From positions 26,511,188 through 26,575,187 of the forward strand of contig JANAVB010015600.1 in assembly GCA_029216955.1 (NCBI GenBank): a DNA stretch of 64,000 nucleotides. Direction: 5' to 3'. The translations under genes were made by a program, and so were the position numbers. The DNA comes from Iris pallida. Taxonomy: Eukaryota > Streptophyta > Magnoliopsida > Asparagales > Iridaceae. Shown piece after piece: positions 48,989 through 60,553 of the stretch; within the stretch, counting starts at the first letter, position 1; each line of letters starts with the position of its first letter. The notes beneath the pieces were generated by a model, which worked only from the letters and a program-made list of their open reading frames with translations, had not been told where the DNA came from and did not search any database.

Positions 48989-51464
48989 ACACTGCAGACC
49001 ATTCAATAAACTTATGAAGAAAGGTATTTCTTTTGTCTGGAATGATGAATGTCAGAAAGCATTCGATGACATAAAACAATATCTGATGACCCCTCCAGTA
49101 TTGGTACCTCCTGTCTCAGGAATACTGTTTCTCCTATATACCCGAGCAATGAGTCATTCATTGGGTGTATTACTCGCCCAAAAGAATAAAAATGGTCATG
49201 AACAAGTCATTTACTATCTCAGTCGTACTATGACCGGAGCTGAACCTCGATATTCACCGGTCGAAAAAGAATGTCTAGCCCTGATGTTCGCTGTTCAAAA
49301 GACACGACATTATATCATTGGCCAGACTATTCATGTTATCTCCAGGATCAACCCCATACGAGTTATGATGAAGAAACCAAGTGTTTTAAATTCTCGATTG
49401 GCTAACTGGGGAATCTTACTTGCTCAGTATGACATATATTATATCCCTCAAAAATCAGTCAAAGGACAAGCTTTAGCTGATTTTCTGGCTGCTCATTCAA
49501 TTCCAGAGAATTCAAAACTTTATGATGAAATCCCAGATGAGGTCCTAGACTCAAATCAAATTGCTGAAGAAGATTCGACTTGGCGTCTATTCTTTGACGG
49601 AGCTTCAAGAATAGGTCCTAATGGTGACATCGTTGCTGGAGTTGGAATTGTTCTTGTATCACCAGAAGGTCTTGCTATCCAAAGAGCTTATTCTCTCGAT
49701 CAGTCATGTTCAAACAACGTTGCTGAGTACAATGCATTACTCATTGGTCTTCAGCTCGCTAAACATCTGAATATTCAACATTTGAAGGCATATGGAGACT
49801 CTAAACTCATTGTCAATCAGATAAGGGGTACTTATGAAGTTCGCCATCAAGATCTGGTTCTTTATCATAGATCGGCTATATCTATGGCTTCTTCATTTGA
49901 AGACTTCTTCATCGAGCATGTTAGGCGAGCATGTAACACAGAAGCCGATGCTCTTACTAATCTCGCGGCAGTATTGGCTATTCCGATTAGACGTCAACAA
50001 ATGATTGTTATTTGCAATCGAGAATTATTTCATCTCGAAAACAATCTAACTCTAGGACTTCCAGTTGACATTGAAGAATCAACATCTCATGATGTCAATA
50101 CAACAAGAGGATTTGGATTAAGTTGTAAATCATTATCATTTTCATCTGATTCTAGTATAGAATTCACCTTCAGTAATTCAGCTGAGAATCAGAATACGGA
50201 TAAAGATTGGAGACTTCCTTTCTTAGATTTCGTATTGTATGATATTCTTCCAGATAATCCGAGTGAGGCAGCATCTATCAGACGACGATCACTCAGATTC
50301 TATTACAATCATACTACAAAAATTTTATATCGTCGAGCTTATGATGGTTTACTTCTTCGATGTATTGCCGGTGATGAGTCTCAACAAATTATTCGCGAAG
50401 CACATAATGGAATTTATGGAGCACATCAGCCTGGACCAAAACTTCAAGACCGTATTCGACGTATGGGTTATTATTGGCCCACTATGGTATCAGATGCCAT
50501 CGAATATGCAAAGAAGTGTAAAGCTTATCAAATCCATACGGATTTTATTCATCAACCTTTAGAATTTCTACATCCAACAGCAGCATCATGGCCCTTTGAA
50601 GCTTGGGGTATGGACATTATCGGCCTAATCAATCCGCCGTCATCAAAAGGTCATCGGTTTATTCTCGCAATAACCGATTATTTCTCCAAATGGGCCGAAG
50701 CTATTCCTTTATCTGAAGTCAAGACTTCTAATGTCGTCAACTTTATCAAGCACCATGTTATCTACAGATTTGGTGTTCCTCGACGCATTATTCATGATAA
50801 TGGACCACAGTTCGTCAGCCAGAAATTTACTCGATTCTGCGACGATCATCGGATCAACAATGTGGCTTCTACCGCATATAATCCGGCAGCTAACGGATTA
50901 GCAGAAGCTTTCAACAAAACCATCATCAAACTCTTAAAGAAGTTTGTCTCTACTAACAAACATAACTGGAGTGAGAAACTTGGTGAATGTTTGTGGGCTT
51001 ACCGCACTACAGTTCGTAATGCTACTAAATGTACACCTTTCTCTCTGGTGTACGGATGCGAAGCTGTTCTTCCATTAGAGATTCAAATTTCTTCTTTAAG
51101 GATAGCAATCGCTAATGAACTTACCACCGAGAATAATGATCGTCTTCGACTTCAGGAATTAGAAGCTCTGGATGAAAAGCGATTATCTGCTCAACAGAAT
51201 ATTGAATTCTATCAAGCTAGAATCTCAAGAGCTTTTAACAAGAAAGTCAGAGTTCGAGCTTATCAAAAAGGAGAACATGTTCTTGCAGTCAGACGTCCTA
51301 TGACTATGACTCATATGAGCAAAGGCAAGTTCGATGCAAAGTGGAAAGGTCCCTATGTTGTAAGCCGAGTCTTCTCAAATGGAGCTTATCAACTCTCAGA
51401 ACTGGATGGTCGAAAGGTTATGATGCCTATTAATGGCAAATTCCTTAAAAAGTACTATGTGTAA
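48989..51464 (+). pseudogene. Tat-3 RNase H, second RNase H and integrase (open to the end)
   Basis: From LSGHCRPF the frame is open to the natural terminus NGKFLKKYYV. Gypsy RNase H remnant (SHSLGVLLAQKN), second RNase H with FFDGAS, VAEYNALL, GDSKLIV and TEADALTNLA, a family-specific insertion of about 40 residues after it, the integrase zinc finger (HNGIYGAHQPGPK, CKAYQ) and D-D-E core (WGMDIIG, HDNGPQFVS, GLAEAFNK). One zinc-finger Cys is Tyr (CKAYQ), which may impair it. Confidence 0.9.
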
Positions 51465-51505
51465 ATGTAAATATTTGTAAATCATCAGACAAGTTCATGT
51501 TTATA

Positions 51506-51519
51506 AATAAAATTTTATT
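51506..51519. terminator. Palindromic bidirectional poly(A) signal
   Basis: AATAAAATTTTATT is a perfect palindrome giving AATAAA on both strands, between the pol stop (51464) and the antisense ORF end (51546). Confidence 0.65.
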
Positions 51520-51545
51520 TTAATCATGAATGATAGTTCATGATA

Positions 51546-51869
51546 TTAAGGATGGTCACTATCATCCTTCTCTACATTTGGACGCGGACCACTGCCTTCC
51601 TTCTCGAAAACACGATCAGCAAAAGAGCTGAGAACTTCCTTGCTGGAACCCACGAGGAATTTGCAAGCAGCCATCCTCATGGCTTTCTCTTCTTCAGTCC
51701 TTCCTGGATCAAGCAGAAAGTCCAGAATATCTCATGGTGGCTTGGGTGCAGACGAACCTTCGCCTGCTTCTACCTCCTTCGGCTGAACTGGATCGGCAAG
51801 GCGTTCTTCAGTGCCCTTCTGAACCTTCGGGGCGATTTCAGCCTTCTTGGATACTTCTTCAGACGATAT
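51546..51869 (-). pseudogene. Small antisense ORF of Tat-3, decayed
   Basis: 108 codons aligned with the Tat-1 ORF: APKPP, DILDFLLDPGRTEEE, MAACKFLVGSSKEV, SGPRPNVEKDD. The start codon reads ATA instead of ATG, and a TGA follows APKPP (near 51732) where Tat-1 has Lys and Tat-2 Gln. Otherwise it aligns without frameshift. It is thus a recent pseudogene. Confidence 0.8.
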
Positions 51870-51916
51870 TTTTATGTTGAAGAGTAAAAGTGTTCGTTCT
51901 TGTCAGATTTCTGTTA

Positions 51917-51924
51917 TATTTATA
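51917..51924 (-). promoter_or_regulatory. TATA box of the Tat-3 small antisense ORF
   Basis: TATAAATA on the minus strand in CTGTCTATAAATATAACAG, 48 bases before the ancestral start position. Confidence 0.65.
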
Positions 51925-51957
51925 GACAGAAGTTCCTCAAATAATGAAGCGACACAT

Positions 51958-52330
51958 TCATCTGACGGTTCGCCCGTTCATTAATGCCTGACGGTTCATC
52001 CGTTCATTTATCACATTCATCCGACGGTTCGCCCGTTCATTAATACCTGACGGTTCATTTGTTCATTAATCACATTCATCCGACGGTTCGCCCGTTCATT
52101 AATGCCTGACGGTTCATCCGTTCATTTATCACATTCATCCGACGGTTCGCCCGTTCATTAATACCTGACGGTTCATCCGTTCATTTATCACATTCATCTG
52201 ACGGTTCGCCCGTTCATTATAATCCGACGGTTAACCCGTTCATTCATCATCATCTGACGGTTCATCCGTTCATTATCATTCATTTTTTAACGGTTTATCC
52301 GTTCATTCCATCATTTCTCAGTTTTCCCGT
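51958..52330. repeat. ACGG/CCGT array upstream of the antisense ORF in Tat-3
   Basis: GACGGTTCGCCCGTTCATT and GACGGTTCATCCGTTCATT alternate, at first in a higher-order unit of about 62 bases, for more than a dozen cores. It is the same core and position as 527-810 in Tat-1. Confidence 0.85.
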
Positions 52331-52662
52331 TCATCCCACATATATTTACGATTCATCATCGTTTATCATCCATGTCAGTATCATATTTATGAAAATGATA
52401 TCTAGTCTTTTGATTCTCGAGTACAAAGATCATGAAAAATTGAGTTCGAAGATATTTTTATATCTGAATTCTATTTTTTCTAATTAGTATCAAACTAAGA
52501 TCATCTCTGGTTTGATATCCTCTGATAGAATTACAAAGTTTATTTGTACATTCTATTCTATAGAAATGTGTCATATATTATTTACCTCTGAACATATTTT
52601 CTATTACTATATCGTTACCAAAACAACAAAGTCCAAAATCAAATCAAAAGTTCTCATTCGTC
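52331..52662. other. Non-coding spacer between antisense units of Tat-3
   Basis: AT-rich. Contains minus-strand CAGAGG segments near 52500-52590 related to the spacers of Tat-1 and Tat-2. Confidence 0.45.
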
Positions 52663-52668
52663 TTTATT
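52663..52668 (-). terminator. Poly(A) signal of the PMD gene
   Basis: AATAAA on the minus strand about 30 bases after the PMD gene stop at 52695. Confidence 0.6.
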
Positions 52669-52694
52669 CAAAATCAAAATGTTGATTACAAGAT

Positions 52695-53584
52695 CTATTT
52701 ATTAGGAGTTATTAGCTCCTTAATACGATCAAGTACAATATTCATTTTCTCTTCATGAGCTTTTCGAACTTTTTCTGCTGCTTCAACAGCAACATTTTGT
52801 TCATCAAAAATGATAATAGCAGATTGGAGACGATTAACTTCTTCAATTTGCTCTGTCTGCATCTGCTCTCGCTCCTTTTGAAGAGTTTCACAGCATTTGG
52901 CTTCAGAAATATAAGCAGCAATGACCTCAGCTTGCTCTGTTTCTATGACAACAATTCGTTCTTGAAGACGAGCCAACTCCTCTTTCAACTTCTTCAGCTC
53001 TTCAGCTTTGGATGCTTTATCTTTCTCCAGAAGCTCTACTCTCTGACGAGTAGCTAATATTTCTTCACCATTTTCTACTAATTTCTCAGAAGAATAGGCA
53101 AAAAATGCTTCTAATGCAGCTTGCTGGGACTGGGCTTCATGCTCTAGTTGACTGATCTCAGCCACCGTTAAAGAATGAATGTCTTCCTTCTTAGTCTCCC
53201 AGTATTTTCAGATAGTTATTTCCAACTCATCCATGAGATGTTCGAAGAAGATGCACTGAGATTCGCAACCAGCATGTCGCAACGCCATGAGCGGGAAATT
53301 GATCATAGTTCGAAGCTCAGAGAAGGGCATAGCTTTGTCCTTCAAGAAACGCTTGGAGTACGTATCCAGATATGAATAGATGATATCTGAATACATCCCC
53401 AGAGTTCTTGCCAGTCCTATCTCGAACCCAGGAGTCGCTGTCATCATTGAAGAAGAAGCTTGTATGTTTTCTATCCTGGGAACAGAGGTATGTGCCGCTG
53501 GAGAAGTTGGCAAGTGCGAGCTCCCTTCATCAGCATCAGTCTGGACAAGTGGAGCATGAGTTGAACTCATTGCTGCAGCAGTTC
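52695..53584 (-). pseudogene. PMD gene exon 3: coiled-coil C-terminus, with TGA
   Basis: Begins GTAAAMSSTHAPLV after the join. The two open stretches (53570-53208 and 53165-52695) lie in one frame, separated only by a TGA. The second half is a strong coiled coil (QRVELLEKDKASKAEELKK, LARLQERIVVIETEQAEV) ending LDRIKELITPNK, which matches the tail at 1-173 of Tat-1. Confidence 0.8.
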
Positions 53585-56500
53585 CTACTAGTCAAAGAAA
53601 AATAATCAGTATCTAAAGAAAAAGAAACAGTAAAAACAGAATTTGGAATAAAATTCTACCAGGCTGAGGTTCATATTCTATGTGGTGAGGGAGTCTTGCG
53701 TCTTCTCGTAGCCGGTCCATGATGGTGTCTGACACCTGCTTCATGTGGCTGCTTCCAGCTCCAGAATTACTGGGTACTGGAGCGTTGTCCGGAGATTGAG
53801 CAGGTTCGGGGCTGAGTTCCATTCTGTTCCCTCTGACTTTATCTTCATCATAAGGAGTAGAAGTGCCAGCATGCCAATCATCTCCTTCTTCAGCTTCTTC
53901 TTCTTCTTCTTTTTCATCCTCGGCTTCAAGATGAGTCTCTGATCCGGAGTCCATGATGTTCACATCTTCATCTATTCCTTGAGATGAATGAATCTCAGGA
54001 ACAGTAATGATAGCAAGCTCAGTATCGACTGCCGGTTCAGTTTCCCCTGGAATATCAGTTCGAAGAATGATGTCTTTACAAACATTCTTCAACAAGTCAT
54101 CAGCAGCTGGTAGCTTGGACGTTGACACGTCTTCATCGCCTCTGGCCAAAGAAATATTTTCCTCAACCTGAGTTTCTGGAACTTCCGGTTGTTCCATAAC
54201 CTCTGCCAGGGCTGGTTCTTCTACAGAATATTCAATCTGGTCATCCAATGCCTGGATGACACCTTTAGTCCCATGTTCAAAAGGGATCATCCTCATCTCT
54301 GAGGGTTCAATAGCTACTCCACTTGTTGTCGGAGTAGTCATTCCCTGCACTCGAGTGGATTCTACTTCAGGCTGTTCAGCGGAAGTTGCTGGAAGATGCA
54401 CATTATAAGATTCTATTTTCTCAGTAGAAGCTGCTTTATTGATCTCTGGCAAAACCCCTTCACTCATAATCGTTTCCAGGAGATCATTACCCTTCAGTTT
54501 GCCGACGGTCTTCTTGACATACCTGCCTCTCGACCTCCTTGTTATCAAAGGAGCATCGTCTTCATCTTTGTCTTTATCAGCGGCGTCATCTTCGTCAACT
54601 GAGATGCCACCTAAAGATGAAGTGGCAGTTACTGAGACCCCTTTCTTCTTCTTCTTAGATGTCTGAGACTTAGTACTCTTTTTGGAGACTGTCTCAGATT
54701 CATCGCTTCGCTTCCTCTTAGAAAGGGATACAAATATGGGAGGAAGAACTTCATCAGGAAAATTTCCCTCCTGAAATAAGTCATATAGGGGCTCAACCTC
54801 CGCTGTCTCATCTTCAGGTTCCGGAGGAAATTGTTGAATAACAGTTTTCTTCTTCGACCTCTTTGTTGGGTCGTCTTCCGCAACAAAAGTCTTCAGATGG
54901 AAACTCGGCATGAAGGTGCTCGACGAAACATAGAAGCGAGCATATGTGTAAAGCATCTTCGTCCCTGTGCTGGATAAAGGATTAGGCATAGAGAATACAG
55001 CTTTTGTATCCCTAGCCGTAAAATATCTCCATGCCCGAGCTCCGTCAATAAGCCCTCCACGAGCAGAAAGGCAGGTGATGGCATTCCCAACGTGAAGTTG
55101 GTCATATCCGAATTGCCTGGCAAATCGGCTTGGTAGATACGGCTCCAGATACGTCATCTCTTCATTACGGTACACTAGATAAGAAGGCCGGATTCTCTGC
55201 AACCACTGAAAGGCTACATCATCTAGTCTGTTCCCTTTATCTCCGTCCATCATATTCAAGGGCATGCTTTTATAACCCAGTGGTGGAGGGACACATTGAA
55301 TGGACCAATATGACGCTCGATTCAGAATATTTCTGCATTCTGGAAGAGTGTGAACCTTCCAGAAAGTTTCTCCTGAGTACTTTTCCAGAAAGAGACTACC
55401 ACTCCCTCCTGCTCCCGGAGGTATCAGACCGTCATGATGGAGAATGAGCCAACCATATAGATATGTGAAGGGCATCTCTATTCTCAGGAACTCATCGGTC
55501 ATCCTCCTCTGAGTAGATAGCATATTGGTTACAAAATTCCGAAGACCTGCATTCAGCCTACAGGTCATCGCCGATAATAAGTCTATCTTATAACCATATA
55601 TAAGGCGCACTGCTGCAAAAATTACGCCTCTATGAATTCTGTCCAGTGAGCTGGAGCCAGGAATGACGAATCTTCTTAACCAAAGAGATAGGAATCCGGC
55701 TAAATGACCGTTCCTTGACAGAGTCTTTCCACTCTGTCTCACATACGAGCTGAAGGTGGTTCCAGCTTTAAACTCGTACCAGTCTTCATCGATCGTGAAA
55801 TCCTTGCAGTCATACTTTTCTAGTAAATAAATGATTTCACTCTCAGAGAGAGGCTTGAAGGAGCTAATTTGGTACCATCTCTTCTTGTTTATCTTTTTCT
55901 CATCCTTTTCACGGTTCAAGAAAAGATAAGACATCCACTTCTGGATGTGGTTGCCGGCTTCATCGTTAGAACTCTTGTAATACAGAGTACATGTGCCAAA
56001 ATGGAACATCATCTCTTCAAACAGGTGCACCATCTCTGGATTCTTCTCTGACAGAAAGTTTAGCTCTTCTGTCGTAGGCACATACTCTTCATACGGTAGT
56101 GTGCCTGAAGGCAGATGCGAGATGTATTCCATCTCATGAAGGGCAAAGCCCATCTCCCCTTTGGGAGTCATAAATGTCCCCATCCTATGGTTATACCTCT
56201 CAACCAAAGCCAGGAACAGAAAGGGGTTGGGTCTGAAGCCGTATGAGGAATTGACGATCGCGTCATAAAGGTTTATCTTCTTCAGCTCACTCTCAAACTG
56301 CTCCGGAGCCCAATGGACCAAAGTCCTCCATCTCACGTTCTCCTGATTCATTAAGCCGTTCATCATCGGCGTCGAATTAGTGGGGTAGAATGCATTCTCG
56401 TTTGCCATGAATTCATTTATGAAAACAGGCATCCGGAATGGCATCAATATTGATGAATCTTTGGGGGGTATACATCCTGGCTTCAAACCTCGAAATACGG

Positions 56501-57789
56501 ATACATGATTCTCTGGGGAACTGAAGAATCCCTCCTTCCTGTAAATGATACGGCTCGCCTTTGCCTGCTGATATTCTGTTAAGCGCCAGGACATCTTTCT
56601 GGGATAGCTGGCATGCATAAATCTCACGATAGATAAGCCCCTAGAAACCTTCGGCCAGTACATGGGCTGTTTTGCATCACCTTCGAAACAGAAGCAGACC
56701 TTCTCTCTGATGCCCTTTGGTTGTGACTTCGGTGCTATGGCATCCCCGAACAGAAATCCTGGTTTCTTGTGAGATACCAAATCAAGACTCTGAAAGGGTT
56801 GACCATTCATCAGACAGAGTAGAGTTGTATGGTCTTGATTTGCCAACAACGACAGTCTGGCTTCTGGAAGGTCAAACTGAGGAAATTGCACATGAGATAA
56901 ATCATATTTAAATGAAAAACTCAAGTGCCCTTCATAATCTGCCTCTTCACTTCTGATGTTTACTACAGAAAATAAAAGAAGACAAGGTCAGATGTGTTTC
57001 AGTAAAATCTATGTCTATGAGCCTTATGCGTGTATAGCAGTGCTCGAAGGAAATCTCATAAGTCACGCAGACTTCAGACAGATATACTATCAAGACACGC
57101 TGAATGACTTATTTATGCAAGTGATTAATTCACGCAAAGTCCAGACAGATTAGAATGAAAGTCACGTATCATTGCCAGAATCACATTTAATTAAAAATTA
57201 CAAAAATACGCTGACAGATCAATCTATCCAGAGGATGACTCTCAGAAGTCTGCATGATTATTTCAAAATCGACATTTCTGCCAACATGTGAAAAATCACG
57301 CAGAGTCATGAAAGCTGCGTGAATAATTCAACATGGACATTTCTGCCAACATGTGAAAAATCACGCAGAGTCATGAAAGCTGCGTGAATAATTCAAACAT
57401 TGACATCCCTGTCAATACATGAAAAATCACGCAGAGTCATGAGAGCCATGCTCATTTGCGTGAAACACAGAGCTTCGTAAACACGAAGATGTGAAGTATG
57501 GCCGACCCTAAAGAGGGGGCATACTTTATTAATATCCTTTGCCCTAAGAAGGGGGAATATATTTCTGAAGTTTATTATTTGTCTTAAGATCCTAAAATTT
57601 CTGTGTGGAGTTCATCTTCATCAAAGTCATCTTCATCAAGTCATCTTCAACAGTTCATATCCCCATCCATCACTTACGCTGCATAGGAGGATGCGTGACT
57701 TCGTGTCGAGGAAGTCTGTCAGTGGTGGCATGCGAGGAAGTCGCAGGAGCTTTTCCCTTGGCCTGAGCGTCGGTTTTCTTAGGAGCCAT
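52695..57789 (-). CDS. Antisense plant-mobile-domain (PMD) gene of Tat-3, three exons, one nonsense codon
   Basis: Proposed exons: 57789-57678, 56962-53660, 53584-52695. Introns 57677-56963 and 53659-53585 have GT...AG borders, and the phase is kept at both joins. The product would be about 1434 residues: a MAPKK-type basic start, a PMD domain (PF10536-like) over roughly residues 40-640, a Lys-rich and acidic linker, and a C-terminal coiled coil. A TGA at 53208-53210 interrupts exon 3 in frame. PMD proteins include Arabidopsis MAIN and MAIL1, nuclear factors acting in transposon silencing; PMDs also occur in plant transposons. The gene has its own TATA box and poly(A) signal. I infer a role in the element's regulation or defence against silencing. 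Confidence 0.75.
53660..56962 (-). CDS. PMD gene exon 2: plant mobile domain and linker
   Basis: Uninterrupted for about 1100 codons, striking in an element whose gag-pol is full of stops. PMD-type features: WRTLVHWAPEQFESELKK near the start, a domain body with MSYLFLNREKDEKK, HLAGFLSLWLRRFVIPGS, FAAVRLIYGYKIDLLSAM and MTDEFLRIEMPFTYLYGW. After FHLKTFVAEDDPTKRSKKK comes a Lys/Ser-rich stretch (KKSTKSQTSKKKKKG, possible nuclear signal), then an acidic region (DEDDAADKDKDEDD, EDEKEEEEEAEEGDD). The in-frame coding before the first ATG-like codon joins exon 1 through NIRSEEADYEGH. Confidence 0.85.
57238..57480 (-). repeat. ~65-bp tandem repeats in PMD intron 1
   Basis: About three units with ATCACGCAGAGTCATGAAAG and CTGCGTGAATAATTC, each with the family core in both orientations. 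More single copies lie at 57060-57170. Confidence 0.85.
57678..57789 (-). CDS. PMD gene exon 1
   Basis: 37 codons and one base, MAPKKTDAQAKGKAPATSS to HPPMQ, ending at the donor C|GTAAGT. Basic and Ala/Thr-rich. The MAPK start resembles the first antisense ORF of Tat-2 (28513). Confidence 0.6.
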
Positions 57790-57908
57790 TGCTGTTGAGA
57801 AAGGAAAGAAGAAGTCGGGGAAGATAAAGTTCGTCAGGGAAGATGAAGTTTTTCTTCTGTGGATTCTCTCTCTAAAGCAGTAAAGAAATAAAAAAGTGGT
57901 TTATGGCT

Positions 57909-57916
57909 TATTTATA
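57909..57916 (-). promoter_or_regulatory. TATA box of the PMD gene
   Basis: TATAAATAAG on the minus strand 120 bases before the ATG at 57789, 213 bases from the 3' LTR. Confidence 0.65.
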
Positions 57917-58117
57917 GGCTCATGAAGAATTTCAAACGGCAACATCATTATTTGCCTCGATTTAGGAGCTTTGCACGGGATCCTAACTGCACAGAATCCC
58001 AACAGTCCAATCATTTCGGAGTAAATCTCTCTTTAAAGTTATCTCGGCGTGACTAAATTTATTTTATCATCTCGATTTTAAAGTATTTCGAAATAATTTA
58101 TCTTTTTTCGAAAACTT

Positions 58118-58129
58118 TGAAGGAGGTTT
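58118..58129 (+). promoter_or_regulatory. Tat-3 polypurine tract
   Basis: TGAAGGAGGTTT directly before the 3' LTR. Confidence 0.8.
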
Positions 58130-59228
58130 TGTAGGCCTCAAAAATGAAAGTCACGCTGAGTTGATCAGAACAAAGCCTAAAAGTCATGCTGAGTTGATCA
58201 GGACAAAGTCTAAAAGTCACGCTGAGTTGATCAGCACAAATTTTAAAAGTCACGCTGAGTTGATCAAGACAATATTTAATAGTCACACTGAGATACAGCT
58301 CATCATTTATCAGAATGCCATTATGACTGACAGCACGACAGTCAAAGAATGTCTCCTCGTATGCCACGTATACACGGAACTCGAGAGATCACAGCCGACT
58401 ATTGCGTGATTTTCGAAATCTTCTTCAACAAGACTCAGCATTCATCAAGTTGGCGTACCAAAAGACCTTATGGTCATTTAATGCGACTGACAAGGCAATC
58501 AATGTCAGAGATTTTGTGTCAATCGAGGCACGTCGAATCAAGACAGCTGGCCGTTCTGACTCAAGTCTGCGTGTATTTTGAACTTCTATGTTCTTTCCTC
58601 AAGTCTGCGTAGATTTTGAAGCTTTTTGCACCAAGTCTGCGTGGATTCTGAAGCTTTCTGCACCAAAGTCTGCGTGGAATCTGAAGCTTTCTGCCCCAAA
58701 GTCTGCGTGGATTTTGAAGCTTTTTGCACCAAGTCTGCGTGGATTCTGAAGCTTTCTGTCCCAAGTCTGCGTGGATTCTGAAGCTTTCTGCCCCAAGGCT
58801 GCGTGGATTTCGTCTTCAACAAGTCTGCGTGGATTTCATCAAATTGGAGTACGTGGCAGCCATGCCACCAATCTCTCACCTGTGTGTCCTGTAACTTGCA
58901 CACGACTCATGCATGATTGACATGTGTCCAACAGTTACAGGCCACATCCAGTAACTGCTCATAACCTTGCGTATGTTAAATCCTGCGTGATTTTCAACTA
59001 TGCACAGGTTGTGAACAGTTATCTTTTCAGTTATTTTTGACTCTATAAATAGAGTTCTTTTCTCATTCATTGTACAGATACATAGCTATCTAAATTACTG
59101 TCGAATTCTTGAGAGCTTTTCTTCTTCGCATCGTCCAAGGGATAAAGCGATCGTCTTCTAGATCGGATTCCTACAGTTGTATTTTCCCAGAAACACAATA
59201 AATAAAGTGAATTTATTTATGGAAAACA
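58130..59228 (+). repeat. Tat-3 3' LTR (1099 bp)
   Basis: Same length as the 5' LTR with few substitutions. It repeats both tandem arrays (58140-58290 and 58560-58820) and the TATA box at 59044-59051. Confidence 0.93.
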
Positions 59229-59598
59229 ATGTATGGACTTCGCCATTCCGTAGAATCTGTCACTCGTCGCCTTGAAGCTTGTATTGAGAAATAAGAGAGA
59301 GCAGAGAGACTTGTAATATGAGAGAAAAAGTGAGCTTGAGAGACTTGTAATTTGGCCTAGTGCCCATATTGTAATCTTTGTTCAATATCAATAAAAGAGT
59401 ATTTTGCATAACTTGTGTTTTGCTTCAAATTTCCGCTGCTGACTATTCAATATTTCTGCTTGGGACTTCTGTGTGACGACCCCCGTCGCTTAGCCTATAA
59501 TCGGCCATTATGGACCTGCCTTGCTTGAGCGCAATCTAGGCTCACACGGCATCACGCCTTAGCGAGGACGATCGCTCCTACGGGAGCGAGACGTGACA
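59229..59598 (+). repeat. LARD-family LTR 3' fragment
   Basis: Matches 13369-13742, including the poly(A) region and the GACGTGACA end. Not followed by the Met-tRNA primer site. It is the right flank of Tat-3. Confidence 0.8.
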
Positions 59599-60079
59599 TA
59601 TAAGCCATAATTTTTGGTAAGTTTCTGCATCCTTCGGGTATTGGGATAGCAACCCTTATGGGAGAGGACGTTGGGTTACCCGATATGAGAAGAGAATGCA
59701 GTCCATTCTAGCACAGAGAAGCCAGTGACCTTCATATAGATAAGGGCCTGTGGGCTGAATAGTGCAGGTACACAAATCATGCACAAAGATCACATAACAT
59801 GATAGGAAAAGATGATAGGCGTATTCATCTTGCAACAAAAAGAAGTCACCACGAAACAATATGAGTTATATCAATATTGCCTGCTTGCTTACGCGAATCA
59901 ATGATAACATGTTTGCCAAATACATGATTTACTGCTTACAATATACCATGAAATCGATCCATAGACAAAGATAGAAAAATCACAAGTTAAGCTGCATGAT
60001 TCATAAGTTTACTTAATGTTGGTTTAGGCGAGTGGATCTTATCTCTACGCGAGAGGATTAGTACTGATCCCCTAATAGA
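59599..60079. other. Unassigned non-coding DNA
   Basis: No gene or terminus recognised. Confidence 0.4.
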
Positions 60080-60553
60080 TTGCTTACAAGATGCAGGGAA
60101 TGGTTTGCTCGTGGCGGAGCTTCGCTTGGACGTGTCGAGGCATAGAATGCCATAGCATTTTGAGACGTGCGACCGCATTGACGCTCGAACTTGCAAAAGG
60201 ATGATGTGGTCAAGATATAGAAGACATCATATATGGAACAATAAAATTCGTTGTGGGATAGAGAGATTATGAGTATTTTAAGCCAATCTGGCAGATTCAT
60301 TTGGGTTATTGAAAGTCTTTGTAATTCTGCTGCATATTGAATAAAGAGAATTGTTTCATATACTCCATGTAACTTTAATGAGACTATTTCTTCCGCTGCA
60401 AATTTTGAATTGAGATATCGATTTTAAAGATTTTAATCAGCTAGCCTTGTACGAGTACAACTCCAGACTCGTACGACATCACACCCAGCGATGATGATCG
60501 ATTCGGCTGAATCGACGCGAGGACGAATGATTCGGAGGGTCGAGACGTGACAG
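60080..60553 (+). repeat. Diverged LARD-like LTR end
   Basis: Shares the order of blocks with 13277-13742 (GCTTGGA, CGAGGCA, TTGAGACGTGC, AATAAAGAG) and ends GGGTCGAGACGTGACA. A further short relative lies near 63145-63205 (TTGTACAAGTACAACT, CGACATCACA). Confidence 0.55.

Larger units (their letters stand above)
41414..59228 (+). mobile_element. Tat-3: Tat-lineage LTR retrotransposon with antisense PMD gene, 17.8 kb
   Basis: LTRs of 1099 bp at both ends, primer site, gag-pol on plus (42503-51464), then about 6.6 kb of opposite-strand cargo. The 5-base flanks (TCTTA left, ATGTA right) do not match. The right flank is LARD-family LTR, the left flank is not. Gag-pol carries in-frame stops, frameshifts and a deletion of about 65 bases in RT. 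The RT site YVDD, second RNase H and integrase residues remain intact. Confidence 0.93.

Noticed and set aside
51540..51887. Plus-strand 115-codon ORF after Tat-3 pol
   Set aside because: It is the complement of the conserved small antisense ORF, whose minus-strand reading aligns with Tat-1 and Tat-2.
52755..53057. Plus-strand ORF opposite the coiled coil
   Set aside because: Low-complexity shadow of the minus-strand exon 3.
52695..56924. PMD gene as a captured or resident host gene
   Set aside because: It lies between pol and the 3' LTR at the same place as cargo in Tat-1 and Tat-2, and its intron carries the element's own motif repeats.
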